Notes: generated by a model from the sequence alone, not told the origin. Positions 47,830 to 57,844 are shown, numbered from the stretch's first letter. The stretch is 64,000 nucleotides of DNA from CAWFKS01 sp963816435 (GCA_963816435.1 CAWFKS010000023.1:1-64000), one strand, 5' to 3'. Numbers and translations: made by a program.

Positions 47830-48288
47830 TCAACGGTCCTTGACCGTCTCCATGGCGACGAAGGTGGAGGTCTGCGCCACGTGGGGCAGTGCCGAGATAC
47901 GCTCCGACAGCACCCGGCGATAGGCGCCGATGTCGCGGGTGCGGACCTTGAGCAGGTAGTCGAACGAACCGGCGATCATGTGACACTGCTCGACCTCCGG
48001 CACGGCGACCACGGCGCGGTTGAAACCGTCGAGCGCCGCAGCCCTCGTATCGGACAGCTTCACCTGCACGAAGGCAACATGGCCTTCGCCGATTCGCTCG
48101 CGGTCGACGAGCGCCGCATAGCCGCGGATGAAGCCGTCCTTTTCCAGGCGCCGCACACGGGCGGCGACCGGCGTCTTCGACAGGCCGACCAGCTTGCCGA
48201 GTTCGGCCATCGACAGGCGCGCCTCGCCCGATAACGCGGCAAGGATGTTGCGGTCGATGCGGTCCAGTTCACCTGTTTCACCAGCCAT
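47830..48288 (-). CDS. putR: Lrp/AsnC-family regulator, probably PutR
   Basis: A 152-residue regulator: N-terminal winged helix (LDRIDRNILAALSGEARLSMAELGKLVGLSKTPV) and C-terminal RAM ligand-binding domain (HMIAGSFDYLLKVRTRDI). It is divergent from putA with 143 bases between, the arrangement of PutR, the proline-responsive activator of putA in Agrobacterium and Rhodobacter. This partner is needed because this PutA lacks the DNA-binding domain of enteric PutA. Start ATG at 48288. Confidence 0.9.
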   Translation of the reverse strand: MAGETGELDRIDRNILAALSGEARLSMAELGKLVGLSKTPVAARVRRLEKDGFIRGYAALVDRERIGEGHVAFVQVKLSDTRAAALDGFNRAVVAVPEVEQCHMIAGSFDYLLKVRTRDIGAYRRVLSERISALPHVAQTSTFVAMETVKDR

Positions 48289-48431
48289 GACACTCCGCTC
48301 GATCCGTTTAAGGCCTGAAGCTTGGGTATTTCGGCCTGGATCATCCAGCATTTCGGTCGCCGCGGCAATTCGCGATATGATAGGCAGGATTCGCCCAATG
48401 CCGGCCGGTCATATTCGAGGGACCACGCGCC

Positions 48432-51400
48432 ATGCCGACGAGTTCTTCCGCCAGTTCGCGCGAAGCGATCCGCGACCACTACCTGCCGGACGAGGGGGCG
48501 GTCCTCGACCGGCTGATCGCGACCGCCGACCTGAATCCGGAGCGACGTTCTGCGATTTCCGCGCGCGCCGTCGAACTGGTGAAGGCGGTGCGCAAATCGT
48601 CCGACCCGCGCCTGATGGAGGCGTTTCTTTCCGAATACGGCCTGTCGACGCAGGAGGGCGTGGCGCTCATGTGCCTCGCCGAGGCGCTGCTTCGCGTGCC
48701 CGACGCCGAGACGGTCGACGAGCTGATCCGCGACAAGATCGCGCCGCACGACTGGTCGGCGCATTCGGGCGATTCCAGTTCGATCTTCGTCAACGCCTCG
48801 ACATGGGCGCTGATGCTGACGGGCCGGGTGCTCGACGAGGGCGAGGGCGGCATCGAGCGCACGCTGCGCGGCATGGTGCGCAGGCTGGGCGAACCCGTGA
48901 TCCGCACCGCCGTCGGCGCGGCCATGCGCGAGATGGGCGAGCAGTTCGTGCTCGGCCGCACGATCGAGGAGGCCGTCAGGCGCGGTCGTCCGATGGCGGC
49001 GAAGGGCTATCTCTATTCCTACGACATGCTGGGCGAGGCGGCGCGCACCGAGGCCGATGCGCGGCGCTACTTCCGCTCGTACAAGGAAGCGATCCTGGCG
49101 CTCGACAGCGGCGCCACCAGCCCCGACATCGCCCGCAATCCGGGCATCTCGGTCAAGCTGTCGGCGCTCCATCCACGCTACGAGATGGGGCAGAAGGACA
49201 ACATGCTGCCGGTCATGGTGGAGCGGCTGTCGGCGCTTTGCCATGCGGCGCATTCGGCCCGGATGGGGCTCAACATCGATGCCGAGGAGGCCGACCGGCT
49301 GGACCTTTCGCTCGACGTGATCGAGCAGGTGCTCGCGGCCGACGAATTCGCCGACTGGAACGGTTTCGGCGTGGTTGTGCAGGCCTATGGCCCGCGTGCG
49401 GCGCCGGTGATCGACTGGCTCTACGCGCTTGCCGGGAGGCTCGACCGGCGCATCATGGTGCGGCTGGTGAAGGGCGCCTACTGGGACACCGAGATCAAGC
49501 GGGCGCAGGTACTGGGTCTCGACGGCTATCCGGTGTTCACGCGCAAGGCGAACACGGATGTCTCCTACATCGCCTGCGCGAAAAAGCTGCTCGGCATGAC
49601 CGACCGCCTTTACCCGCAGTTCGCCACCCACAATGCCCACACGGTCGCGGCGATCCTGGACATCGCGGGGACGGAGCGAAGGGCGTTCGAGTTCCAGCGC
49701 CTGCACGGGATGGGCGAGGCGCTGCACGAGACGGTGCGCAAGGCAGAGGGCACGCGCTGCCGCATCTACGCGCCGGTGGGGCGGCATGCGGACCTCCTCG
49801 CCTATCTGGTGCGGCGGCTGCTCGAAAACGGCGCCAACTCCTCCTTCGTTCACCAGATCGTCGACGACGACGTCAGCCCCGACGAGATCGCGCGAGATCC
49901 CTTCGCCACGGTGGAAGCACAGAGGGAGGCCGAGAACCCGGCCATCTTGCATCCGTCGAAGATATTCCTGCCGGCCCGCATGAACTCGAAGGGCTGGGAC
50001 CTCACCGATCCGGTCACGCTTTCGCAGACTTTTTCGGCGCGCAAGCGGTTTGCGGCCCCTTATCGCTGGCAGGCGGGCGAGGAAGGCAGAGGCACGCCAC
50101 GGGAAGTCGTCAATCCCGGCCGCACCGACGAAATCGTCGGCACGGTTCACGAGGCCGACGCCGACATTGTGTCGGCGGCGGTTGGACGGGCGGGCGAAGC
50201 GCAGCCGGCATGGGCGGCTCGTCCGGTCGCCGAGCGATCGGCCATCCTTCGGCGCGTCGCCGACCTCTACGAGGAACACGCCGTCGAGTTCTTCGCGCTG
50301 TGCTGTCGCGAGGCCGGCAAGACGCTGGCCGATGCGGTGGCGGAGGTGCGCGAGGCGGCGGATTTCCTGCGCTACTACGCCAACGAGGCGCCGCGTGCGG
50401 AAATCCACACCGAGGCGCGGGGCGTCATCGCCTGCATCTCGCCGTGGAATTTTCCGCTGGCCATCTACACCGGCCAGATCGCCGCGGCACTCGCCACCGG
50501 CAACGCGGTGATCGCAAAGCCCGCCGAGCAGACGCCGCTGATCGCAGCCCGCGCGGCCGCACTGATGCACGAAGCCGGGGTGCCCGACGACGTGCTGCAG
50601 CTTGTGCCGGGCGACGGCGAAGCTGTCGGTGCGCCGCTGACCGCCGATCCGCGCATCGCCGGCGTGTGCTTCACCGGCTCGACGCAGGTGGCGCGGACCA
50701 TCGAGCGGCAGCTCGCCGAGACCGCGTCGCCCGACGCCATGCTGATCGCGGAAACCGGCGGGCTCAACGCGATGATCGTCGATTCCACCGCCCTGCCGGA
50801 GCAGGCGGTGCGCGACATCGTCGCCTCGGCCTTCCAGAGCGCGGGGCAGCGCTGTTCGGCGCTCAGAATCCTCTACGTGCAGAAGGACGTGGAGAAGAAG
50901 GTGGTCGACATGCTGATCGGCGCCATGCAGGCGTTGACGATCGGCGATCCCTGGCTGCTTTCGAGCGATGTCGGCCCGCTGATCGACGAGGACGCGCTGC
51001 GGGACATCGGCGACTACTGCGCGAAGATGGAAGCCGACGGCCGGCTGATGGCAAAGCTCGAGCCGCCCGATGGCGGGCGCTATCTGGCGCCGCACATCTT
51101 CCGCGTTTCAGGCATCGGCGAAATGGAGCGCGAGGTGTTCGGCCCGGTGCTGCACGTGGCGAGCTTCGCAGCCGAGGACATCGACCGTGTGATCGCCGAC
51201 ATCAACGCGAGGGGCTACGGGCTGACGTTCGGCCTGCACACGCGCATCGAGGCGCGCGTGCAGCACGTCGTCGACGAGATCCGCGCCGGCAACATCTACG
51301 TCAACCGCAACCAGATCGGCGCGATCGTCGGTTCGCAGCCGTTCGGCGGCGAGGGCCTGTCCGGGACCGGGCCGAAAGCGGGCGGCCCGCTCTATCTGCG

Positions 51401-52038
51401 CCGCTTCCGCAAGACCGAGGTGAGCGGCGAGAAGCCGGCCGAAGCGACCGCGATCACCGCTCGAGACGCTGCGCGAGGCGATGCCGGACGCCGGCAACTG
51501 GGCGGCCAATCCGGACCGCATCGCGGTGTTGCGGAAACATCTGCGGGGCAGGGGCGGCGAAGCGCTGTCTGCGGCGGCCGGTCTCGATTTCGGGCCGATC
51601 GACCTGCCCGGGCCGACCGGCGAATCGAACACGCTGGTGCTGGTGCCGCGCGGCCGGGTGCTGGCGCTCGGCCCGGATGCCGAGACGCTGCTCGCCCAGG
51701 TCGTGCAGGGGCTGGGTGCTGGCAATTCCGTGCTGGCCGTGGCGCCGGGCGCGGCCGAAACGCTGCGACCACTGATCGGCAAAGGCCTGCCGCTGGCGGC
51801 GTTCGACGGCACCGTGACGCCCGAAGCGCTCGGCGATCTCGACATCGACATGGCGGCGATCTCGGCGGACGAGGGGACACTGCGCGAGGTGCGCCGCGCG
51901 CTGGCGGCACGCGAAGGGCCGATCGTGCGGCTGATTGCCACCGTCATCAACCCATCGGCCTATGTGCACGAGCACTCGATCTGCGTCGACACGACGGCGG
52001 CCGGCGGCAACGCGACGCTGCTGGCGGCAACGTCATGA
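48432..52038 (+). CDS. putA: Bifunctional proline dehydrogenase/delta-1-pyrroline-5-carboxylate dehydrogenase (frameshift before C-terminal domain)
   Basis: Converts proline to glutamate, about 1,201 residues after correction. There is no ribbon-helix-helix at the N-terminus; it begins with the arm region (REAIRDHYLPDEGAVLDRLI). The PRODH barrel (about residues 60-480) includes RLVKGAYWDTEIKRAQ and FATHNAHTVAAIL. The P5C dehydrogenase (about 550-1000) has ISPWNFPLAIYTGQIAAAL, IAETGGLNAMIVD and catalytic Cys in AGQRCSALR. An extra base at 51456-51461 lies after the ALDH domain; the C-terminal 190 residues (LREAMPDAGNWAANPDR to NATLLAATS) are in the next frame. Both catalytic domains are intact; as sequenced the frame runs to 52067. 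Confidence 0.93.
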
Positions 52039-52044
52039 AGAAGG

Positions 52045-52359
52045 TCAGGCGCCTTCCACCGAGGTAAACCCCTCGAAGACCGGATGGCCGACATACTGCG
52101 CCTTGCCGGAGCCGGCGTTCTTGTGGGCGTCGCGGAAATTCTGCGATTTCGTCCAGGCGAGGAAGTCGGCCTCGCTGTCCCAGATCGTGTGCGAGGCGAA
52201 CAGCGTGTAGTCCTCCGCCTCGTTGAGAGGGCCGCGCAGCAGGTGGAACTGGCGAAAGCCCGTCATCTGCGAGAGGCTCGAATCGCGGTTCTTCCAGATT
52301 TCCTCGAAGGCGTCTTCCGAACCCCGACGCACCTTGAAGCGATTCATCGCGACGAACAT
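52045..52359 (-). CDS. hmuQ: IsdG-type haem-degrading monooxygenase (HmuD/HmuQ/BhuQ family)
   Basis: A 104-residue ABM-fold enzyme that opens haem to release iron in the cytoplasm. The family triad is visible: Asn6 in VAMNRFKV, Trp69 in FLAWTKSQ and His79 in RDAHKNAG, the spacing of IsdG/IsdI. AGGAG precedes the ATG at 52359. rirA is upstream on the same strand, and a TGA-N9-TCA element overlaps its promoter, so iron repression is expected. It is often annotated only as 'antibiotic biosynthesis monooxygenase'; the triad and context support haem oxygenase. Confidence 0.86.
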   Translation of the reverse strand: MFVAMNRFKVRRGSEDAFEEIWKNRDSSLSQMTGFRQFHLLRGPLNEAEDYTLFASHTIWDSEADFLAWTKSQNFRDAHKNAGSGKAQYVGHPVFEGFTSVEGA

Positions 52360-52551
52360 GCCAATCTCCTGCTGTCTATGGGCGTCGGCGACCGGCGCGC
52401 CGCGAGGCGTGCCTGGCCGTTTGCGATCGTGCCCGCGGTCCGACCGTGGCTTCCACATGAAAACGAAAATGTCGCTGGCTGGCCGTGCGCTCGCTGGCAA
52501 TGCGACGGCCAGGCGTGTGCTGCCGACCGTCGCTGCGATGCGTATTAAAGC

Positions 52552-52566
52552 TGACCGTTCTTGTCA
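52552..52566. promoter_or_regulatory. Candidate RirA operator (IRO box) and promoter of the haem oxygenase gene
   Basis: TGA-CCGTTCTTG-TCA fits the rhizobial iron-responsive operator TGA-N9-TCA. On the minus strand it falls inside a promoter-like stretch, TTGTTG, 17 bases, TAATAC (52544-52572), so a bound repressor would block RNA polymerase. It is 193 bases upstream of the haem oxygenase start and 40 bases after the rirA stop. The motif is short, so chance matches occur; position and context raise the odds. Confidence 0.5.
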
Positions 52567-52605
52567 ACAAATCTCGGTCGCGCCGGTGCCGGCCGGATCC
52601 GCACG

Positions 52606-53088
52606 TCAGTTGGCGAGCGTGGCTGCCGGCTGCGCCGCCGTCTTCGGCCGAGGCAGATCGTCGATCCCCAAAAGGTTCGCCATCGATGGCCTGCTGGCGA
52701 CCAGCGCCTCGATCGTGTGCGCCTCGAGGACCTCGAAGAACGCACCGAGCGCCTTGCGCAGCGCCTCGTTGAGGGAGCAGGAATCGACCAGCGGGCAGTC
52801 GGTGTCGGCCTCGAAGCACTCCGCCATGGCAAAGTTCTCCTCGGTGACGCGCACCACGTCGAACAGCGTGATCTCGCCCGCCGGCCGCGCCAGCCGGACG
52901 CCGCCGTGTCGGCCGCGCACGGTCTCGACCAGGCGGTTTTCGACCAGCGGCTGCAGGATCTTGAACAGGAACAGTTCGGACACGTTATAGGCGGCGGCGA
53001 TTTCCGGAATCCGGCTCAGCCTGTCGGGATTTGCCGCGCAATACATGAGGATCCGAATGGCGTAGTTGGTCTGGCGCGTGAGCCGCAT
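52606..53088 (-). CDS. rirA: Rrf2-family iron regulator RirA
   Basis: Global iron-sulfur repressor of rhizobia (160 residues), which shuts off iron uptake when iron is plentiful. N-terminal winged helix MRLTRQTNYAIRILMYCAAN, conserved SELFLFKILQPLVE and GGVRLARPAGEITLFDVVR; cluster ligands are Cys91, Cys98 and Cys104 in AECFEADTDCPLVDSC. That spacing and the sequence separate it from IscR and NsrR. The haem oxygenase gene follows after 246 bases. An inverted repeat at 53125-53141 upstream may bind Irr. Confidence 0.94.
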   Translation of the reverse strand: MRLTRQTNYAIRILMYCAANPDRLSRIPEIAAAYNVSELFLFKILQPLVENRLVETVRGRHGGVRLARPAGEITLFDVVRVTEENFAMAECFEADTDCPLVDSCSLNEALRKALGAFFEVLEAHTIEALVASRPSMANLLGIDDLPRPKTAAQPAATLAN

Positions 53089-53124
53089 CGTGGGGCCTCT
53101 TCACATTCCCGGAGTTACCGCTAC

Positions 53125-53141
53125 CTTAGAACAATTCCAGA
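53125..53141. promoter_or_regulatory. Possible Irr-type iron control element upstream of rirA
   Basis: CTTAGAA-CAA-TTCCAGA resembles the ICE pattern TTTAGAA-N3-TTCTAAA with several mismatches in the right half. It is 37-53 bases before the rirA start. Irr repression of rirA is known in Agrobacterium. The match is weak. Confidence 0.25.
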
Positions 53142-53335
53142 CAACGATGCAATAAGTTGAACCGCGAATTCAGCTTTTTTCGCGCGGGCCGTGTCCGCGC
53201 AAAAGCCGAGTCCGCTCCGGTGCAATGCTGCATTGCGGAATCGGACCTTGCCAATCCTGCTGCGGCGCACAAAATAACGTATGTCGAGCGGCGACCGACT
53301 CGGGGAGGAGCCACAAAAAACGTGACAAGAAGAAG

Positions 53336-53884
53336 ATGCGAACTGCCTCTGACACATCGCCCGGCCTCACCGGCACAATTCGCCAGCTCCGGCCTTCGGA
53401 CCTGAACAGGTTCAAGGATCATTTGCTGCGGCTCGACACCGAAAGCCGCCGTGACCGGTTCAACGGCCCCACCAACGACAGTTTCGTCGCAGCCTATGCG
53501 GACCGCTGCTTCCACGACGGCACGACAGTCGTCGGCTACGTGGAAGGCGATTGCGTATTCGGTGCCGCCGAGTTGCACGAACGCTCCGAACGGCCGGAGC
53601 CGACCGCGGAAATCGCATTCAGCGTCGAGAAGGGGTTGCAGCATCGCGGCCTCGGCAGCCTGCTGTTCGAGCGGCTGATCGCGCACGCGCACGCGCTCGG
53701 CTATTCGCGCCTGCATGTCACAACCCATCCCAACAACGGCGCCATGAAGCGGCTGGCGCGCAAGTTCGAGGCGCATCTGAGCTTCGAGGACGGCGAGACG
53801 GTCGGCGTTATCGAGCTCGGCGACAGCGGCCTTGATCTTTTCGCGCTCGCCGCCCGCCACCTGCCGGAACTGGCGGCACGCTAG
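53336..53884 (+). CDS. GNAT-family N-acetyltransferase
   Basis: An acetyl-CoA-dependent transferase of 182 residues. The acetyl-CoA pyrophosphate loop is in SVEKGLQHRGLGSLLFERLI near residue 105, followed by HVTTHPNNGAMKRLARKFEA. The N-terminal part (IRQLRPSDLNRFKDHLLRLDTESRRDRFNG) is typical of a stand-alone GNAT group in alphaproteobacteria; the acceptor is unknown. The ATG at 53336 follows a purine-rich AAGAAGAAG; the frame extends upstream without conservation. Confidence 0.87.
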   Translation: MRTASDTSPGLTGTIRQLRPSDLNRFKDHLLRLDTESRRDRFNGPTNDSFVAAYADRCFHDGTTVVGYVEGDCVFGAAELHERSERPEPTAEIAFSVEKGLQHRGLGSLLFERLIAHAHALGYSRLHVTTHPNNGAMKRLARKFEAHLSFEDGETVGVIELGDSGLDLFALAARHLPELAAR

Positions 53885-53960
53885 GGCGACGGTTGCCGTC
53901 CTTCCGGTTTGGGGTCGGACGTCCTAGATTCGTCGCAACGCGGCAATCAAGAGGACCGAC

Positions 53961-55268
53961 ATGCCAGACATCGAGGCGGGCACGCTCGCCGCGCGGGGCG
54001 CAGCGCCGTTGCCAGAGGCCGACGCCGCCAAGCTGACGGCGCTGAAACGGACCAAGGCGATCGCCGCGGGTGCGCTGGCGGTTTGCGTGGCCGTCTTTCT
54101 CACCGCGCGCGCCTTCGAGGCGCGCTGGCCGTGGCTCGGCTTCGTCGCCGCCTTCGCCGAGGCCGCGACGATCGGCGGGATCGCGGACTGGTACGCGGTG
54201 GTGGCGCTGTTCCGGCGGCCGCTCGGCCTGCCGATTCCGCACACCGCGATCATCCCCAGCAACCAGGAGCGTATCGCCGACAATCTCGGCCGCTTCATCG
54301 AGGCGAATTTCCTGGCGCCCGAGCCGGTGCGGCGCAAGCTCGAAGAGGTCGATTTCGCAGCTCTCGTCGCCGACTGGCTGGCCGACCGCCGGCGCGCCTC
54401 CGATCTGTCGGCGTTCGTCACCCGGCTGGTGCCGCAGATGCTTTCAGCTGTCGAAGGCTCCGGGCTGAAGGGTTTTTTCACGCAGCGGGCGCTGGACCGG
54501 CTCGAGAAGGTTCGGCTCGCGCCGCTGAGCGCCGACCTGCTCGCCGCCTTTACCGCTGGCCGGCGCCACCAGCAGCTGTTCGACGAACTGATGAAGGCGT
54601 TCGGCAGCCTGCTCAACGACGAAGAAGCGCTGGCGTTGCTGCGCGAGCGCATCCGCAGGGAGCTGCCGACGCTCGCCAACGTGTTCCGCGCGGATGCCTA
54701 TCTGTTGAGGAAGATCATCAAGTCGGCCGCCAGGCTGATCGACGAGGCGGTGGCCGATCCCGACCACGCGCTGCGGCTGGAGTTCGACCGGTTCGTGGCG
54801 AATTTCATCGATCAGCTTCGCGATTCTCCCGAATATGCGGAGCGGGCCGAGAAGCTGAAGCGCGACTTCCTGGCGCGGCCGGAACTGCGCGATCTCGGCA
54901 ACGAGATGTGGGCGAGCCTGGCGCACTTCATCGAACAGGACACGCAGGCGGAGCACTCGCGCATTCGCGAGCATCTGGCGGACGCGCTGGTGGAGATCGG
55001 GCGGCAGCTCGCCCGCGACCCGCAGATCCGCGCCGACATGAACCAGGGCTTCGTCGTGGCGCTGGCGTCCTTTGTGGAGAACCAGAAGAGCGGCGTCTCC
55101 GACTTCATCTCCGATCAGGTGAGGGGCTGGGATCTCGGCCAGCTTACCCGGCTGATCGAACTCAATATCGGCCGCGACCTGCAATATATCCGCTTCAACG
55201 GCATGCTGGTCGGCGGTCTGGCGGGGCTTGGGCTCTACATCGCGGAGCGGCTCATCTTCACCAATTGA
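53961..55268 (+). CDS. DUF445 family membrane protein
   Basis: A 435-residue protein with one membrane helix near residues 33-52 (AIAAGALAVCVAVFLTARAF) and another at the C-terminus (GMLVGGLAGLGLYIAERLIF). Between lies a long alpha-helical, charged region with the family motif GGIADWYAVVALFRRPLGLPIPHTAIIPSNQ. Function of DUF445 is unknown; the architecture suggests a spanning or tethering protein with a large helical domain. Followed after 49 bases by the FMN dehydrogenase gene in the same direction. Confidence 0.9.
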   Translation: MPDIEAGTLAARGAAPLPEADAAKLTALKRTKAIAAGALAVCVAVFLTARAFEARWPWLGFVAAFAEAATIGGIADWYAVVALFRRPLGLPIPHTAIIPSNQERIADNLGRFIEANFLAPEPVRRKLEEVDFAALVADWLADRRRASDLSAFVTRLVPQMLSAVEGSGLKGFFTQRALDRLEKVRLAPLSADLLAAFTAGRRHQQLFDELMKAFGSLLNDEEALALLRERIRRELPTLANVFRADAYLLRKIIKSAARLIDEAVADPDHALRLEFDRFVANFIDQLRDSPEYAERAEKLKRDFLARPELRDLGNEMWASLAHFIEQDTQAEHSRIREHLADALVEIGRQLARDPQIRADMNQGFVVALASFVENQKSGVSDFISDQVRGWDLGQLTRLIELNIGRDLQYIRFNGMLVGGLAGLGLYIAERLIFTN

Positions 55269-55317
55269 TGCCGGTGCGCGTCACGCCTAAACTCGCGGGC
55301 AAGACGGGGAGGAGACA

Positions 55318-56601
55318 ATGGCGGACAAGGTATCCGGAGCGGGCGGACTCTCACCGGGAAGGCTGCGCCAGATGGAGGTCTACGTCACCGGGGCGGGCGG
55401 CAAACGGCCGCTGGTGCCGGTGTCAGCGGATGCCCTGGAGCGCCGCGCCGCCGAGGCGATGAGCGCCGAAGCCGGCGCCTACATCATCGGCGGGGCCGGT
55501 GCGGAAGCGACCATGCGCGCCAACCGTGCCGCCTTCGACCGCGTCGAGATCGCGCCGCGCGTGCTGCGCGACGTCTCCACACGCGACCTGTCGGTCGAGC
55601 TGTTCGGGCGCACGCACCGTGCGCCGCTGATGCTCGCGCCGATCGGCGTGCTGGAGATGGTCGATCGGCGGGCGGACCTCGCCGTGGCGCGCGCGGCGGC
55701 GAGCGAGGGCATCGGCTACGTGTTTTCCAACCAGGCGTCCGTGCCGATGGAAGACGCGGCGGCTGCGATGGGCGAGGCGCCGCGCTGGTTCCAGCTCTAC
55801 TGGTCGAGCGACGACGAATTCGTCCGTTCTCTGGTGGCCCGTGCGGAAAAATGCGGCTGCGAGGCCATCGTGCTGACGCTCGACACGACGCTGCTCGGCT
55901 GGCGACCGCGCGACCTCAACCTTGGCTACCTGCCGTTCCTGCGCGGGCTCGGCCTGGCGCAGTATCTGAGCGACCCGGTGTTCCGCAGGTCGATCCCCGC
56001 GGCGCCGCCGGAGACCGGGTTCAAGCCGAAGGGCCTCGAGATCGTCTCGACTGCCATGAGCCTGAGCCGCAAGGGCCGGCAATTCGGCCTGTCGATGGGG
56101 CAGATGCGGGCCGCCGTGGCGCATTTCACCGCCACCTATTCGCGCCCCGACCTGACCTGGGACGACGTGTCGAGGCTGCGGGAGATGACGCGGCTGCCGA
56201 TCCTGCTCAAGGGTCTGCGGCACCCCGAGGATGCCAAGCTGGCGCGCGAGCGTGGCGTCGACGGCCTGGTCCTGTCCAACCATGGCGGCCGGCAAGTCGA
56301 CGGCGAGCGCGGCACGCTCGACCTCCTGCCGCAAGTGGTCGCGGCAGCCGGTGACATGCCGGTGCTGCTGGATTCGGGCGTGCGTGGCGGCGCCGATGTC
56401 TTCAAGGCGCTGGCGCTTGGCGCGCGGGCCGTGCTGCTCGGGCGGCCCTACGCCTACGGGCTGGCGATCGCCGGCGAAGCGGGGGTGGGCGAGGTCATCC
56501 GCAACGTGGTGGCCGACTTCGACCTGACGATGGCGCTGGCGGGCGTGGCGAAGACGTCGGAGATCGGGCGGGAGTGCCTGGCCAGGCAGGGTGCCGGGTA
56601 G
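55318..56601 (+). CDS. FMN-dependent alpha-hydroxy acid dehydrogenase (lactate dehydrogenase/oxidase type)
   Basis: A TIM-barrel flavoprotein (427 residues) that oxidises an L-2-hydroxy acid to the keto acid. The active-site motif is LVLSNHGGRQVDGERGTLDLLP near residue 320 (His base and Arg binding the carboxylate); ILLKGLRHPEDAKLARERG holds the FMN-binding Lys and LLDSGVRGGADVFKALALGA the FMN phosphate site. The N-terminal 70 residues resemble lactate 2-monooxygenase-like members rather than LldD. GGGAGGAGACA precedes the ATG. Substrate uncertain. Convergent with the hydrolase gene. Confidence 0.9.
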   Translation: MADKVSGAGGLSPGRLRQMEVYVTGAGGKRPLVPVSADALERRAAEAMSAEAGAYIIGGAGAEATMRANRAAFDRVEIAPRVLRDVSTRDLSVELFGRTHRAPLMLAPIGVLEMVDRRADLAVARAAASEGIGYVFSNQASVPMEDAAAAMGEAPRWFQLYWSSDDEFVRSLVARAEKCGCEAIVLTLDTTLLGWRPRDLNLGYLPFLRGLGLAQYLSDPVFRRSIPAAPPETGFKPKGLEIVSTAMSLSRKGRQFGLSMGQMRAAVAHFTATYSRPDLTWDDVSRLREMTRLPILLKGLRHPEDAKLARERGVDGLVLSNHGGRQVDGERGTLDLLPQVVAAAGDMPVLLDSGVRGGADVFKALALGARAVLLGRPYAYGLAIAGEAGVGEVIRNVVADFDLTMALAGVAKTSEIGRECLARQGAG

Positions 56602-56619
56602 GGCGGTTCGCAGTACCGG

Positions 56620-57417
56620 TCAGGCGCGCGCCGGATCGTGGAAGAAGAAGCCGCGCGCGCCGCCGCGGTCGAACTTCTTCCATTCGCGTTCAGGCTGGGC
56701 CAGCCGGTCGGCGATCGCGTAGAGCGCGGCCGGGTTGACGCCGAGGCCGCAATGGCTGCTGTCGATTTCGATGTTTTCCGCCGTCTCGCTTTCGCGTTCC
56801 ATGCAGTTGCGCCAGTTGCAGATGCCGTCGGTCCGGCTGAAGATGGCGGTCGTGGGAACCGGCGGTGGCGTTTCCAGCGGGCCGCCGATATGTCCGTCGC
56901 GGTCGTCGACCCTGCGCCCGGACAGGCGCTCGTAGAGCTGCCAGGCGTTGGTGGCGCGCGGATCGCCGTTGAACGGACTGCCCAGCGTGATCACCTGGCG
57001 GACGTGATCCGGCAGCGCCTTGGCGAGCTGGCGCGCATAGATGCCGCCGAGGCTCCAGCCGACGAGGCTGACCTTGCGTCCGTGCTCCGCATGGAGCCGG
57101 CTTAGCCGCTCGACCATGGCTTCCTCGATGCCGGGCAGCGGCCCGACATTGCGGCCGAGCTCCCAGCCGACCGCGGCGTAGTTGCGCGACTTCAGGAACG
57201 AGCGCAGCGCCAGGGTGGCGCGGTCGGTGGTGATGAGGCCCGGCAGCACCAGCACCGGATGCCCGTCGCCGCGGGGCGTCGATGCCATCAGCAGCGGCAA
57301 CGTGGCGAACATCATGGCGAATTCGGGCACGGCACGCAGTTCCAGCGCCAGCAGGAGGCGTGAGGGCGGCTGCGCGTCCTGCAGGCGTGAATACTCCGTG
57401 ACGGTAATGCGAGACAT
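56620..57417 (-). CDS. Alpha/beta hydrolase, lipase-like
   Basis: A 265-residue hydrolase. The nucleophile elbow is SLVGWSLGGIYARQLA (GxSxG) near residue 110, the strand before it HPVLVLPGLITTDRAT, and the catalytic His probably in IEIDSSHCGLGVNP near residue 225. No signal peptide, so cytoplasmic. AAGGAG precedes the ATG at 57417; the open frame upstream is unconserved. The substrate is unknown; the pattern is closest to lipase/PGAP1-like esterases. Confidence 0.85.
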   Translation of the reverse strand: MSRITVTEYSRLQDAQPPSRLLLALELRAVPEFAMMFATLPLLMASTPRGDGHPVLVLPGLITTDRATLALRSFLKSRNYAAVGWELGRNVGPLPGIEEAMVERLSRLHAEHGRKVSLVGWSLGGIYARQLAKALPDHVRQVITLGSPFNGDPRATNAWQLYERLSGRRVDDRDGHIGGPLETPPPVPTTAIFSRTDGICNWRNCMERESETAENIEIDSSHCGLGVNPAALYAIADRLAQPEREWKKFDRGGARGFFFHDPARA

Positions 57418-57598
57418 CCTGGCTCCTTCGCCCTGGCGGTGCTTCTTCAACACGCGACAGGCGAATTGGTTCGTCCGAGCTGTTCGCGGCAGTTCGGCCA
57501 CTTGCCGCACCCGACCGGGAACCAATCGAGTGGCCACGTATTGGCGACCGAGGGACGCAGCGAGCGCAACGAGCGCTTCCACGAAACGGAACGAGGAT

Positions 57599-57844
57599 AT
57601 GGCGAACTTTCTTTCAACACTGGTAATCGCAGTCGCCGCTGCCGCCGCCTACATGACCCTGACGTCCGCCCCAAAACCCGAGGTCGCGCACGTGGCGCAG
57701 GTCGGCACCGTGCGTATTGGAAATAGCGGCATGGCCAGGCCGATGGTCGCTGCCGCGCAGCCCCAGAGGGCGCGCTCCTCGTCCCCGGAACTTCCCCAGA
57801 AGATGGACATCAGCGGCATCGACCTGTTCCGTCCCGCCTCGTAG
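57599..57844 (+). CDS. Small protein with N-terminal hydrophobic segment, unknown function
   Basis: An 81-residue reading frame starting MANFLSTLVIAVAAAAAYMTL, a signal-anchor-like helix, then a polar region ending DISGIDLFRPAS. GGAACGAGGAT precedes the ATG. Hydrophobicity and placement between divergent genes support it moderately; no family is recognised. Confidence 0.45.
   Translation: MANFLSTLVIAVAAAAAYMTLTSAPKPEVAHVAQVGTVRIGNSGMARPMVAAAQPQRARSSSPELPQKMDISGIDLFRPAS

Noticed and set aside
48060..51775. Open frames of over 1,000 codons on both strands overlapping putA and putR
   Set aside because: They are shadows in high-GC DNA; only the PutA frame has recognisable domains, and the others have His/Arg/Gly-rich composition without motifs.
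52045..52359. Antibiotic biosynthesis role for the ABM-fold protein
   Set aside because: The Asn/Trp/His triad of IsdG enzymes and the rirA neighbour favour haem degradation; no biosynthetic cluster is present.
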